Positions 38,107 to 46,069 of a stretch of 64,000 nt of DNA are shown piece after piece. A program made the position numbers and the translations under genes. The stretch comes from JALOAD01 sp023228995 [NCBI: Candidatus Muiribacterium halophilum]. Its GTDB lineage: Bacteria > Muiribacteriota > Muiribacteriia > Muiribacteriales. Below the pieces are notes generated by a model that saw nothing but the letters and a program-made list of their open reading frames with translations, was not told the DNA's origin and made no database searches. Positions within the stretch are counted from its first letter, which is position 1, and each line of letters begins with the position of its first letter. The stretch lies in the NCBI GenBank assembly GCA_023228995.1, contig JALOAD010000012.1:11933-75932 (forward strand), written 5' to 3'.

Positions 38107-38752
38107 AGCTGGGAATTCATTTTTTAAAATTAAATATAATAATAGAGTTTTTTTTGCAAAATATCAGGATATAGAAAAACTTTTATCTAAATTCAATATA
38201 AAAGAACTTTTAATATGCAATACTGCACAAAAAGATTTTTCAAAATATACATTTCTATATTCTGAATTTAATAAATATTATATAAAACCTCAATTAAAAT
38301 ATAATTATGACTTTTCTGAACTTGGTATTGATAGAATACTTGCGAGTGAATTTATATTTTCAAATTTTTCGTCTAATTTTATTTTATTTAGTTTTGGCTC
38401 TGCTTTAACTGTTAATATTATTAAAAATAGTGTTTTTGAACAAGGATATATTGTTTCTTCAAAATACAAAAATTATAAAAGTCTTATGGAACTTGGAAAT
38501 TTAAAAAGTCTAACAGGTGATTATAAAATAAAAAAAACTAATAAATCTTTAAATACAAAACAGGCTGTAATAAATGGTATTTTAAAAATGGAAAATGCTT
38601 TTATAAAAGAAATCATTACAGAAAATAATGAATTCGATATATTTTTGACAGGTGGAGATAAAAATATTCCTTTTAATTTATTTAAAAGTTTTTATTATTC
38701 AGATAATTTTGTACTTAATGCTATGGAAGTATTTAATGATAAAAAAACTTGA
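38081..38752 (+). CDS. divergent type III pantothenate kinase-like protein
   Basis: 223 aa, aligns by eye along its length with CoaX: KKVIAEAGNSFFKI (family DxGNT), LGIDRILASEFIF (family GADR), ILFSFGSALTVNI (family VDFGTATT), TKQAVINGILKM and FLTGGD. Two acidic residues of the ATPase core differ: the first Asp is Glu9 and the second is Ser104. It is also shorter than the usual ~255 aa. It is either a strongly drifted kinase or a descendant with another role. No other coaA/coaX is in the window. Overlaps the RseC-like gene by 26 bases and dusB by 17. Confidence 0.7.
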   Translation: MKMKKVIAEAGNSFFKIKYNNRVFFAKYQDIEKLLSKFNIKELLICNTAQKDFSKYTFLYSEFNKYYIKPQLKYNYDFSELGIDRILASEFIFSNFSSNFILFSFGSALTVNIIKNSVFEQGYIVSSKYKNYKSLMELGNLKSLTGDYKIKKTNKSLNTKQAVINGILKMENAFIKEIITENNEFDIFLTGGDKNIPFNLFKSFYYSDNFVLNAMEVFNDKKT

Positions 38753-39689
38753 GTTTAGAGGGTTGAAATTTAAAAATAATATATTTACAGCTCCACTTGC
38801 TGGATATACTGATATACCATGGCGATATGCTATGAAAGATAGCTTGGCTGGTGTTATTTTTACTGAGATGATAAGTGTTGAAGCTTTGGCAAGAGATAGT
38901 CAAAAAACTTTTGATATGCTTGAAAAAACAAATGAATTTAATTCAAAAAGTAATCTTTGTGTTCAACTTTTTGGTAATAATATTGAATCATTTAAAAAAT
39001 CCCTAGAAATAGTATATGAAAAATTTGAATATAAAAATGTAAATATAAATATGGGTTGTCCTGTTTCTAAAGTTCTTAAATCTAAAGCTGGCTGTTATTA
39101 TCTTGATAAACTTGAGGAAGCTGAAAAAGTTATTAAAGAAATTAGAAAATTAACTGATTGTGTGCTTAGTATTAAAACTAGACTTGGAATAAATAACAAT
39201 GATTTGAATGGTCTTAAATTATGTCAAATAGCTCAAAATTGCGGAGTTGATTTTGTAATTGTTCATGCTAGAACTTTTAAACAAGGTTTTTCAGGTAATA
39301 TAAATATTGAAAGTCTTGCTGAATTTAAAAAAAAACTTGATATACCTGTTATTGGAAATGGAGATATTTATTCTGTTGATGATATTAAATCAATGTATAA
39401 TAAAACTAATGTAGATGGTTTTATGATAGGAAGAGGACTTTTTGGTAATCCTAATCTTATATCTGAAATTCTTGGTGAAGATAAAAAAATTGATACTATT
39501 TTGTTTTTTAAAAAGCATTTTGAATATATGACTAAATACTATGGTGAAGATAAAGCGTATAGGAATATGAAAAAATTTGTACCATATTATAAAAATCTAT
39601 TTTCTAAAAAAGATAAAATTGCGATTTTAACATCTTTAAGTTATTATGATTTTATTAAAAATCTAAAACAAACAGGTATTATTTTATGA
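38736..39689 (+). CDS. dusB: tRNA-dihydrouridine synthase
   Basis: 317-aa FMN-dependent enzyme. The true start is ATG 38736, since TAPLAGYTDIPWR follows after ~17 residues; a longer reading into the previous gene gives no family sequence. Motifs: NINMGCPVSKVLKSKAGCYY (catalytic Cys in GCP..K), TRLGIN, VIVHART, PVIGNGDI and GFMIGRGLFGNPNLI. Best fits DusB; the exact target uridines cannot be told from sequence. Overlaps nusB by 4 bases, an order seen in several phyla. Confidence 0.92.
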   Translation: MIKKLEFRGLKFKNNIFTAPLAGYTDIPWRYAMKDSLAGVIFTEMISVEALARDSQKTFDMLEKTNEFNSKSNLCVQLFGNNIESFKKSLEIVYEKFEYKNVNINMGCPVSKVLKSKAGCYYLDKLEEAEKVIKEIRKLTDCVLSIKTRLGINNNDLNGLKLCQIAQNCGVDFVIVHARTFKQGFSGNINIESLAEFKKKLDIPVIGNGDIYSVDDIKSMYNKTNVDGFMIGRGLFGNPNLISEILGEDKKIDTILFFKKHFEYMTKYYGEDKAYRNMKKFVPYYKNLFSKKDKIAILTSLSYYDFIKNLKQTGIIL

Positions 39690-40144
39690 AAGATAAAAAA
39701 TTCAATATCAGAAGAAAAATGAGAGAAATCGCATTACAAATTTTGTTTGAAAATGAATATTCAAAATGTGATTATAAAGTTGAAGAAAGAATATTAGAAT
39801 TATTTAATGAGTTTTCTTCTGATTATTCAGATATGAAATTGAGAAATACAAATATAAGGTTTGCAAAAGAACTTATAGATGGTGTTCTTGGAAAATACCA
39901 AGAACTAGATGGTTATATACATGAATTTAGTGATAATTGGGAATTTGAAAGAATTGGAAAAGTTGATATAAATATTTTGAGATTATCAATTTATGAACTT
40001 ATAAATGTTAAAGATATTCCGGCTTCTGTTACTATAAATGAAGCTATTGAGATATCAAAGACTTTTGGTGATAGAGGTTCTTACAGATTTATAAATGGCA
40101 TACTTAATTCGCTTAGAAAGAGTAAATCTATAGAAAAATTCTGA
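39686..40144 (+). CDS. nusB: transcription antitermination factor NusB
   Basis: 152-aa all-helical protein of the rRNA antitermination complex. Family pattern: REIALQILFENEYS at the start, NWEFERIGKVDINILRLSIYEL in the middle and SVTINEAIEISKTFGDRGSYRFINGILNSL at the end. Complete. Followed 11 bases later by the second GspE-type gene. Confidence 0.95.
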   Translation: MKDKKFNIRRKMREIALQILFENEYSKCDYKVEERILELFNEFSSDYSDMKLRNTNIRFAKELIDGVLGKYQELDGYIHEFSDNWEFERIGKVDINILRLSIYELINVKDIPASVTINEAIEISKTFGDRGSYRFINGILNSLRKSKSIEKF

Positions 40145-40155
40145 CGGGAGGCGTT

Positions 40156-41886
40156 TTGAGAGAGGAAAAACATCTACTCAGTAAAGCTCTTATAGAAGAA
40201 AATATTATATCTAACGAAAAAATGCAGGAAGTTCTTGAAGAACATAAGAAGACTGGTGGAAGTATTGGTCATATTTTACTGCGTTTTAAATATATTACTC
40301 AAAAAGATTTACTTGAATTTTTTGAAAAAAAACTTAAAGTTTCTTATGCGAATCTTTCTAATTACCTTATAGATCCTAATATTGTTAAGATAATTCCTAA
40401 GAATATTGCTATTCAATATAAGCTAATTGCAATTCTCAAAGTTAGAAATACATTAAATGTTGCTATGGTCGATCCTTTAGATTCTTTTGTAATAGATTCT
40501 ATAAGACAAATAACAGGATGTGATATAAAGCCTTTTGTATCAACAGAAGGAGAAATAAGTGACGCAATAGAAAAATTTTATAGTCTTAAAGTAAAAGTAA
40601 AAGAATTGCGTACTGGAGTTAATTCTCTTAAAAATCTAACTAGTCAAATGCATGGTATTGAAGAAATCGACATGAAAAATCTCGATTCAATAACTCTTAA
40701 CGATGATGGAGCAGCTCCTGTAATTAAGCTTGTTAATCTTGTAATGGAAAGAGCTGTTGAGTATGGAGCATCTGATATTCATATAGAACCTGGTGAGAAA
40801 AGTGTTCGTACAAGGTTTAGAATTGATGGTATGCTTCAAGAAGTTATGAGTCTTCCAAAAAGAATGGAATTAACTGTTGTTTCAAGGATAAAAGTTATTT
40901 CAGGACTTGATATATCTGAAAAAAGAATTCCTCAGGATGGCAGGGTAAAGATTAAAACTACAAACAAAGAACTTGATGTTAGGGTATCGACTTTTCCAAC
41001 AGTTCATGGTGAAAAAATAGTTATGAGAATACTTGACAAACAGAGTGTTTTATTTTCTTTGGAAGATTTAGGTTTTTCAAGAGATATTCAAAAAAGATTT
41101 GAAACTGTTATTACTAAGCCAAATGGAATAATACTTGTAACAGGTCCTACTGGTTCGGGTAAATCTACAACTTTATATGCTGCACTTGATAGAATTAATT
41201 CTGTAGATAAAAACATTGTTACAATAGAAGACCCGGTGGAATATCAGCTTCCTCTTATAAATCAGTCACAGGTAAATCCTAAAGCTGGTTATGATTTTGC
41301 AGGAGGTTTAAGATCTGTATTGAGACAGGATCCTGATGTTGTAATGGTTGGAGAAATAAGAGATTATGAAACTGCTGAAACTGCAATAAGAGCTGCACTT
41401 ACCGGTCATCTTGTGTTTTCTACTGTTCATACAAACGATGCTGCTGGAGCAGTTACTAGACTTATTGACATGGGTGTTGAACCTTTTCTTGTGGCTTCAT
41501 CTGTTATTTGTATGATGGCTCAGAGACTTGTGAGAACAATATGTCCTGATTGTAAAACAGCTGTTAATATTAAACCTGAAGTTCTTGAAAAAATTTTTTC
41601 AATTGCTAAAGTAATGCCGAGTAAAAATCAAAAAATATATGTTGGTAAGGGTTGTGAAAAATGTAAATTTACTGGGTATAAAGGTAGAATTGCAATAAAT
41701 GAATTGCTTTTGCCTAATGAAAAAATTAGAGAACTTATTGTTAATAAATCTCCAACGAGTGTAATTAAGAATGAATCTAGAAATAATGGAATGTACACTT
41801 TGAGAGAAGATGGTCTTAGAAAAGTTTTAGATGGTGCTACTACGGTAGAAGAAGTTATAAGAGTTACTCAAATGGATGAAAATTAA
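40156..41886 (+). CDS. second GspE/PilB-family secretion ATPase
   Basis: 576 aa. TTG start after GGGAGG. MshEN-type N-terminus (LLSKALIEENIISNEKMQEVL ... HILLRFKYITQKDLLEFF), RFRIDGMLQEV, RIPQDGRVKIKT, Walker A VTGPTGSGKSTTLY (about 328-341), IEDPVEYQLP, VVMVGEIRDYE, TGHLVFSTVHTNDA, and a four-cysteine zinc motif CPDC ... CEKCKFTGYKGR. Closely resembles the PilB at 23.5 kb. Alone, without pilC/secretin genes; it may drive a second pilus or type II-like system or be an alternative motor. It is not a PilT, since it keeps the N-terminal MshEN domain and the zinc motif. Confidence 0.93.
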   Translation: MREEKHLLSKALIEENIISNEKMQEVLEEHKKTGGSIGHILLRFKYITQKDLLEFFEKKLKVSYANLSNYLIDPNIVKIIPKNIAIQYKLIAILKVRNTLNVAMVDPLDSFVIDSIRQITGCDIKPFVSTEGEISDAIEKFYSLKVKVKELRTGVNSLKNLTSQMHGIEEIDMKNLDSITLNDDGAAPVIKLVNLVMERAVEYGASDIHIEPGEKSVRTRFRIDGMLQEVMSLPKRMELTVVSRIKVISGLDISEKRIPQDGRVKIKTTNKELDVRVSTFPTVHGEKIVMRILDKQSVLFSLEDLGFSRDIQKRFETVITKPNGIILVTGPTGSGKSTTLYAALDRINSVDKNIVTIEDPVEYQLPLINQSQVNPKAGYDFAGGLRSVLRQDPDVVMVGEIRDYETAETAIRAALTGHLVFSTVHTNDAAGAVTRLIDMGVEPFLVASSVICMMAQRLVRTICPDCKTAVNIKPEVLEKIFSIAKVMPSKNQKIYVGKGCEKCKFTGYKGRIAINELLLPNEKIRELIVNKSPTSVIKNESRNNGMYTLREDGLRKVLDGATTVEEVIRVTQMDEN

Positions 41887-41901
41887 AATAAGGTTTTAGA
41901 A

Positions 41902-42300
41902 ATGGGTTATTCTGTATATAAAGATAAAGTGAGATATTCTGAAGTTGATAAAATGGGTAGAGTTTATAATTCCCATTATCTTACCTGGTTTGAACTTGGA
42001 AGAACAGATTACTTTAAAAAAAAATCTCTTAATTATGCTCAAATTGAAGATGAAAGAGGTCTTTTTTTGCCTGTTAGAGAAAGTTATATAAAGTATAAAT
42101 ATCCTCTTTTATATGATGAGGATTATTTGGTTTTTACTAAGTGTAAAATTATTGATAAATATCGAATTAAATTTGATTATTCTATAAAAAATTCACAAAA
42201 CAAACTAAGTACTATTGGATATACTTTTCATGTGTTTATTGATAAATCAGGCAGAATAATAGAAGTTCCTGATTTTTTTGTAAAAGCGATGGAGAGCTAG
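41902..42300 (+). CDS. acyl-CoA thioesterase, 4HBT/YbgC family
   Basis: 132-aa hotdog-fold enzyme hydrolysing acyl-CoA. N-terminal KVRYSEVDKMGRVYNSHYLTWFELGRTDYF is the YbgC signature with catalytic Asp16 (D-x-x-G/M-x-x-x-x-x-x-Y). Substrate length cannot be predicted. It follows the ATPase by 15 bases with a weak RBS (AAGG) and precedes the accessory gap. Confidence 0.9.
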   Translation: MGYSVYKDKVRYSEVDKMGRVYNSHYLTWFELGRTDYFKKKSLNYAQIEDERGLFLPVRESYIKYKYPLLYDEDYLVFTKCKIIDKYRIKFDYSIKNSQNKLSTIGYTFHVFIDKSGRIIEVPDFFVKAMES

Positions 42301-42301
42301 T

Positions 42302-42359
42302 AAGACAATTAGAGAAGCAATAAAAAGCATTATCGATGCTTTGCATCTAATTGAGTCTT
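42302..42359. other. hairpin element H1 with CAATTAG/CTAATT flanks
   Basis: Outer arms AAGAC/GTCTT, then AATTAGA/TCTAATT (CAATTAG at 42306-42312, CTAATT at 42347-42352), then an internal loop and a 6-bp inner stem AAGCAT/ATGCTT with loop TATCG. It starts right after the thioesterase stop and may end its transcript, but no T-run follows. Shares flanks with H2-H4. Confidence 0.6.
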
Positions 42360-42388
42360 CTGATTAAATAAACAAAAATTAATATAAT

Positions 42389-42825
42389 GTCATCCCGGTA
42401 TTATTCTGAATTTTTGTCATCCCGGTACTATTCTGAGCCGGGATCTGTTTTTGATATTTTTATCATTACACTAACGCAAAAAAATAATCATTCGGTATTT
42501 TCGAGCCTGTTGAAAAAGTCATGTTTTCTTTTTTTCAAACTTAACTTTAAAAACAAACAGCATGGTCAGGCCGACCTATGTAAGCTAAAATTTGAGATCG
42601 GCACAGACCCTATTTTGTATCAATGTTTGTTCTTTTTATTTTTTCAACAGCCTATTTTACCTTCGTTCACTTATAATACATCCGTATATTATATGCTTCG
42701 CAACGTTCACTCAAGTTACCGAGTAGATTTTTTTTTGCTTTTGTTCAAAGAAAATCCTTCATACTTTATTTTAATTGAAAAACTTACATCAAGTTCTCGT
42801 AATTGCTGCCAGACATATTTTTTTA
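42389..42825 (+). repeat. composite repeat B (complete), with MITE inside
   Basis: In order: two GTCATCCCGG copies 27 bases apart ending in CCGGGATCT; the CGCAAAAAAATAATCATTCGG block (about 42474-42501); the MITE-like element (42504-42653); a block with ATACATCCGTATATTATATG and GCAACGTTCACTCAAG (about 42656-42735); and the ATTGCTGCCAGACAT block (about 42771-42825). Without the MITE it equals the ~240-bp unit repeated in tandem, on the other strand, at 63671-64000. An IS5-type relic follows directly. A 162-codon open frame across it is accidental. Confidence 0.8.
42504..42653 (+). mobile_element. MITE-like element, complete copy B
   Basis: 150 bp, bounded by AGCCTGTTGAAAAA and TTTTTTCAACAGCCT inverted repeats, no coding capacity. 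Core includes AACAGCATGGTCAGGC and CCCTATTTTGTATCAAT. ATTTT occurs on both sides (42497-42501 and 42654-42658), a possible 5-bp target duplication. About 85% alike to copy C by eye. Confidence 0.82.
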
Positions 42826-42826
42826 G

Positions 42827-43072
42827 TATGGATTATCTGATCCGCAAGCTGAAGAACAAATTAATGATAGGATAAGTTTTAGATTGTTTTTGAATATAAA
42901 AAGTGAAGAAGTTATACCTGATGAAACTACAATATGTAAATTTAGAAATAAATTGGTGAAATATAGGGAAACAATCTATAAAGGAATGAAAAAAAATCAA
43001 GCACATTTTTATGTGATTGTAATGAGCTATAATTTTAAAAGAATGTATAATATGCAGGTGAATTATGCCTAA
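42827..43072 (+). pseudogene. IS5-family transposase relic with internal deletion
   Basis: An 82-codon frame after an in-frame TAG. It reads YGLSDPQAEEQINDRISFRL, then F-L-N-I, then EEVIPDETTICKFRNKL, the N-terminal region of IS5-type DDE transposases (WYGLSDP..E..l.DRiSFR.F......PDettiCrFR..L). After KYRETIYKG it jumps to HFYVIVMSYNFKRMYNMQ, the C-terminal end of such proteins (vmAYNlkR). The DDE catalytic core of some 150-200 residues is deleted and there is no start codon at the family position. The 3' tail to about 43200 is A-rich noncoding DNA. Confidence 0.85.
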
Positions 43073-43236
43073 AAAGGCAAAAAATGGAATGGTAATATCC
43101 AAAAGTATGTAATATATATAAAAAAACAAAAAAAACTTCAAAAAAATAGACAAAAAGGACAAAAGATTTCAAAAAATAATAATAAAAAAACTTTCCACAA
43201 AATAATCAAAAATTTAGTATAATTATTCAGAGGATT

Positions 43237-43338
43237 CAATTAGGGATGAAGTAATAATATGACAGCGTCCTATTATTACAAAATCACGCTAATTTTGACG
43301 AAGTCATATTAACAAGACTGCTATAGCAGTTGCTAATT
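43237..43338. other. hairpin element H2, with competing stems and CAATTAG/CTAATT flanks
   Basis: CAATTAG (43237-43243) ... CTAATT (43289-43294 and 43333-43338). Stem 1: GTAATAATA (43251-43259)/TATTATTAC (43271-43279). Alternative fold: TAATATGAC (43255-43263)/GTCATATTA (43303-43311) continued by AGCGT (43264-43268)/ACGCT (43286-43290). Stem 1 and the alternative share bases and exclude each other. A perfect palindrome ACTGCTATAGCAGT lies at 43317-43330. Possible conformational switch or DNA-level hairpin. Confidence 0.6.
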
Positions 43339-43348
43339 AAAAATTAAT

Positions 43349-43377
43349 TTGTTTTTACTATTTAATTTTTGTATAAA
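43349..43377 (+). promoter_or_regulatory. promoter of mutS2
   Basis: TTGTTT (43349-43354), 17-base spacer, TATAAA (43372-43377). Start of transcription expected near 43384, leaving about 6 bases before ATG 43390. GGAG (43381-43384) sits at the very 5' end. Confidence 0.6.
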
Positions 43378-43389
43378 AATGGAGATTTT

Positions 43390-45684
43390 ATGTTTTCAGC
43401 TTCAACACATATAGAAATTGACAAAATTTTTTCAAAAGTTAAAGAATTCTGTATATGGGATTCTACAAGAGAAAAAATATCACCAAAAAATCAGTTTAAA
43501 GATATAAAAGCTATTAAAGATGCTGTTAATATAATAGAAGAATTTGCAGATGCTTTTAAATCCTATGATTTTTATTTTAGAAGTTTTAAAGATGTTTTTA
43601 AAATATCTAAAAACCTTAAAATGAAAAATTTTTCATATTCAGTTGAAGATATAGAAGGATTTAACATGTTGTTTTTAAATCTTATGAATTTAATTAATTT
43701 TATATCAAGAATAGAAAAATTTCAGTATATTACTCTTTATAGAAATATTATATCGGTTGATACAATAAAAAATTTCTCTGCAAAGTTTGGTTATATGTTT
43801 GATTCTGAAGGTAAATTTGATATTGATCTTCATTCGGAAATAAAAAATATTAATAGAAAAATCAATAATACAAGAAATGTTATTTTAAAAAAAATATCTG
43901 CTTTTATGAATTCAAATCCAAATCTTTTTGAAGATAATTATCATAGATATATGGACGAAAGATATGTTCTTCCATTTAAAAAAATAAATCGTAGAGAAGT
44001 TGTTATACATCAGATTTCAGATTCGGGAAATACATATTTTGCTGAACCTTTATGGCTTATTGATATGAATAATGATCTTAGAGAGTATTCTATAGAAAGA
44101 GAAAAAATAATAAAAAAAATTATATTTGAAATAACAGACTGGCTTTCCTCTTATGGTGATGAAGTTATATTTATGTGTGAGATTTTTTTAGAAATTGATG
44201 AAATGCAGTCAAAAGCTGTTTATAAAAATGTTTATAATTCTGAATTCCCTACAATATGTGAAGAAATTGAATTATATGGTCTTAAAAATCCACTTATTAG
44301 CGAAAAAGATGTCGTTGCTCTTGATATACTCTTACCATCGAATAAAAATTTATGTCTTATAACTGGCCCGAATGCTGGAGGAAAAACTGTTCTTTTAAAA
44401 AGTCTTTTTTACTCTATACTTATGACAAAATGTGCAATTCCTTTAAAATGTAAAGAATATTCTAAAATAAAAATATTTGATGAGTTGTATGATGTATTTG
44501 GTGATGAAAGTTCTATATTAAATTATATGTCAACATTTTCTTCACATATAAAAAAACTTTCTAGAGTTTTAAAAAATGCTGGAAGTAATACTATAATTTT
44601 TATTGATGAAATAATTTCTGGAACTGATCCTGAAGAAGGAGCTGCTCTTGCAATATCAATATTAAATGCACTTATTGAAAAAAACGCTAAAGTGTTTGTA
44701 TCAACACATTTGAATAAAATAAAAGATTATTTTTTTACAAAACCTTCTACACAATGTATGTCTGTTAGATTTGACATTGAAAAAATGGAACCTGTTTTTG
44801 GAGTTAATTATGATTCAATAAATTCAAGTTATGCACTTGAAATTGCACAGAAACATGGTATTAATCAAAATATAATAAACAAAACAAGAGAAATTCTTGG
44901 AGATAAAGTTTTAGAAAAAATTGATTTTATTAAAGAACTTGAAAAAGAAAGGCATAAATATTTTGAATTAAATGATGAACTTCTCGAATTAAAGGAATTT
45001 CTTTATGAAAAAGAACGGGAAATAAAAAAAAGAGAAGATGAAATTGAAGTAAAAGGACATAAAAAAATACAGGGACAGCTTGAAAAATTAAAAAGAGAAT
45101 TCGATGAATATAGAAGAATGGCTATTGAAAAACTCGATACTGTTAAAACCAAAACTGATGTTGCACAAATTTTTGAGGCAAGTGCTGAAATTTCAAAAAA
45201 AGTTAAAAAATTGAAAGAGAATATAAAACTCATACCACTTGATAATAAAGATTTGTTTATAGGTAATTTTGTTTATTCAGATGATGTATCAACTCATGGT
45301 TTTATAAAAGATATAAAGGGCAATAAGATAACGATTCAGTCAGGAAATTTTTCTGTTGCTGTGAAAAGGGAAAATTTATATAAGTCTTTTGAGAAAAAAA
45401 GTAAAGAAAAAAAAGCAAAAGTTTTTACAAACACTTTAAAAAGTGTAAAAATGGAAATTAATGTCACTGGAATGGGTTTTGAACAAGCTATGATGGAAGT
45501 TGCAAAATTTATTGACTCAAGTTATTCCTCTAATATTAATCCGGTTAGAGTAATACATGGAAGAGGAATTATACGAAAAGAATGTTTGATATTATTTAAA
45601 GATGATAAAAGAATTGCAAGTTTTGAATTTGCAGATTATTTCACAGGCTCAGATGGAGTTTCAGTGATTTTTTTTAAAAAATAG
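43390..45684 (+). CDS. mutS2: endonuclease/ATPase MutS2
   Basis: 764 aa. MutS-like core helical domain, then ABC-type ATPase: Walker A ITGPNAGGKTVLLKSL (about 322-337), SSHIKKL signature region, Walker B IIFIDEIISGTDPEEGAAL (about 406-424), STHLNKIK. A long coiled coil (about 515-600) and a C-terminal Smr domain (about 690-764) with the motif VIHGRGIIRK, replacing the usual HGKGTGALR. ATG 43390 is taken because the conserved N-terminus ASTHIEIDKIF starts there. MutS2 suppresses recombination or rescues collided ribosomes, not mismatch repair. Flanked on both sides by accessory DNA. Confidence 0.92.
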   Translation: MFSASTHIEIDKIFSKVKEFCIWDSTREKISPKNQFKDIKAIKDAVNIIEEFADAFKSYDFYFRSFKDVFKISKNLKMKNFSYSVEDIEGFNMLFLNLMNLINFISRIEKFQYITLYRNIISVDTIKNFSAKFGYMFDSEGKFDIDLHSEIKNINRKINNTRNVILKKISAFMNSNPNLFEDNYHRYMDERYVLPFKKINRREVVIHQISDSGNTYFAEPLWLIDMNNDLREYSIEREKIIKKIIFEITDWLSSYGDEVIFMCEIFLEIDEMQSKAVYKNVYNSEFPTICEEIELYGLKNPLISEKDVVALDILLPSNKNLCLITGPNAGGKTVLLKSLFYSILMTKCAIPLKCKEYSKIKIFDELYDVFGDESSILNYMSTFSSHIKKLSRVLKNAGSNTIIFIDEIISGTDPEEGAALAISILNALIEKNAKVFVSTHLNKIKDYFFTKPSTQCMSVRFDIEKMEPVFGVNYDSINSSYALEIAQKHGINQNIINKTREILGDKVLEKIDFIKELEKERHKYFELNDELLELKEFLYEKEREIKKREDEIEVKGHKKIQGQLEKLKREFDEYRRMAIEKLDTVKTKTDVAQIFEASAEISKKVKKLKENIKLIPLDNKDLFIGNFVYSDDVSTHGFIKDIKGNKITIQSGNFSVAVKRENLYKSFEKKSKEKKAKVFTNTLKSVKMEINVTGMGFEQAMMEVAKFIDSSYSSNINPVRVIHGRGIIRKECLILFKDDKRIASFEFADYFTGSDGVSVIFFKK

Positions 45685-45687
45685 AAA

Positions 45688-45744
45688 CAATTAGCGACTA
45701 CTTAACAAAATATTCATTTAAAATTTGTTAAGTAGTCTAATTAG
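45688..45744. other. hairpin element H3 with CAATTAG/CTAATTAG flanks
   Basis: Arms AATTAG (45689-45694) and ACTACTTAACAAA (45697-45709) pair with TTTGTTAAGTAGT (45724-45736) and CTAATT (45737-45742): 19 bp with a 2-base CG bulge; loop of 14 bases. It begins 3 bases after the mutS2 stop and could act as its terminator, but lacks a T-tail. Confidence 0.65.
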
Positions 45745-45762
45745 GTAAGGCAAAACAGTAAC

Positions 45763-45910
45763 AGGCTGTTGAAAAACTAAAAAAATCAAAGATTGATACA
45801 AAATAGGGTGTGTGCCGAACTCTAAATTTAGCTTACATAGATTGGCCTGACCATGCTGTTTATTTTTAAAGTTAATTTTGAAAAAAGAAAACTGCATTTT
45901 TCAACAGCCT
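45763..45910 (-). mobile_element. MITE-like element, complete copy C (reverse orientation)
   Basis: 148 bp with AGGCTGTTGAAAAA and TTTTTCAACAGCCT ends. Reverse-complemented it follows copy B along its whole length (AACAGCATGGTCAGGC core, CCCTATTTTGTATCAAT). GTAAC on both sides (45758-45762, 45912-45916) is a likely 5-bp target duplication, meaning it jumped in between hairpins H3 and H4. Confidence 0.85.
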
Positions 45911-45915
45911 CGTAA

Positions 45916-45971
45916 CAATTAACATGGTAAAATCACATTATGATTTTATCACTAATTAGATGCAACGCATC
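45916..45971. other. hairpin element H4 with CAATTA/CTAATTAG flanks
   Basis: CAATTA (45916-45921), 10-bp stem GGTAAAATCA (45926-45935)/TGATTTTATC (45941-45950) with one G-U and loop CATTA, then CTAATTAG (45952-45959). Followed by a second small hairpin GATGC/GCATC with loop AAC (45959-45971). Confidence 0.6.
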
Positions 45972-46010
45972 GCTAATCACTAATCGTTTTATTTTGTAAC
46001 ATTATGTAAC

Positions 46011-46055
46011 TTTACTTTATTTAAAATATCCCTTACAATAATAATATAAAGTAAA
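46011..46055 (+). promoter_or_regulatory. promoter with embedded inverted repeat, upstream of the secreted protein gene
   Basis: TTTACT (46011-46016), 17-base spacer, TACAAT (46034-46039). A perfect 9-bp inverted repeat TTTACTTTA (46011-46019)/TAAAGTAAA (46047-46055) begins at the -35 and ends just after the predicted start of transcription, so it may be an operator. Two TGTAAC copies (45995-46000, 46005-46010) lie directly upstream. Confidence 0.55.
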
Positions 46056-46069
46056 AACAGGAGGGGATT

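Noticed and set aside
42387-42875. 162-codon open frame starting with SSRYYSE repeats.
   Set aside because: It runs through the GTCATCCCGG doublet, the MITE and other repeat blocks in sequence; composition is not like a real gene and the true coding relic downstream is in another frame.
42833-43162. 109-codon minus-strand frame rich in Phe and Ile.
   Set aside because: Shadow of the A-rich IS relic on the opposite strand.
42302-45971. CRISPR array or integron attC sites as an explanation for the hairpin family.
   Set aside because: No regular repeat-spacer period, no cas genes and no GTTRRRY/RYYYAAC core sites or integrase; spacing between elements is irregular.
42301-46069. A defence island around mutS2.
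   Set aside because: No restriction, toxin-antitoxin, nuclease-ATPase or other defence gene is present; the gap holds repeats and a transposase relic only.
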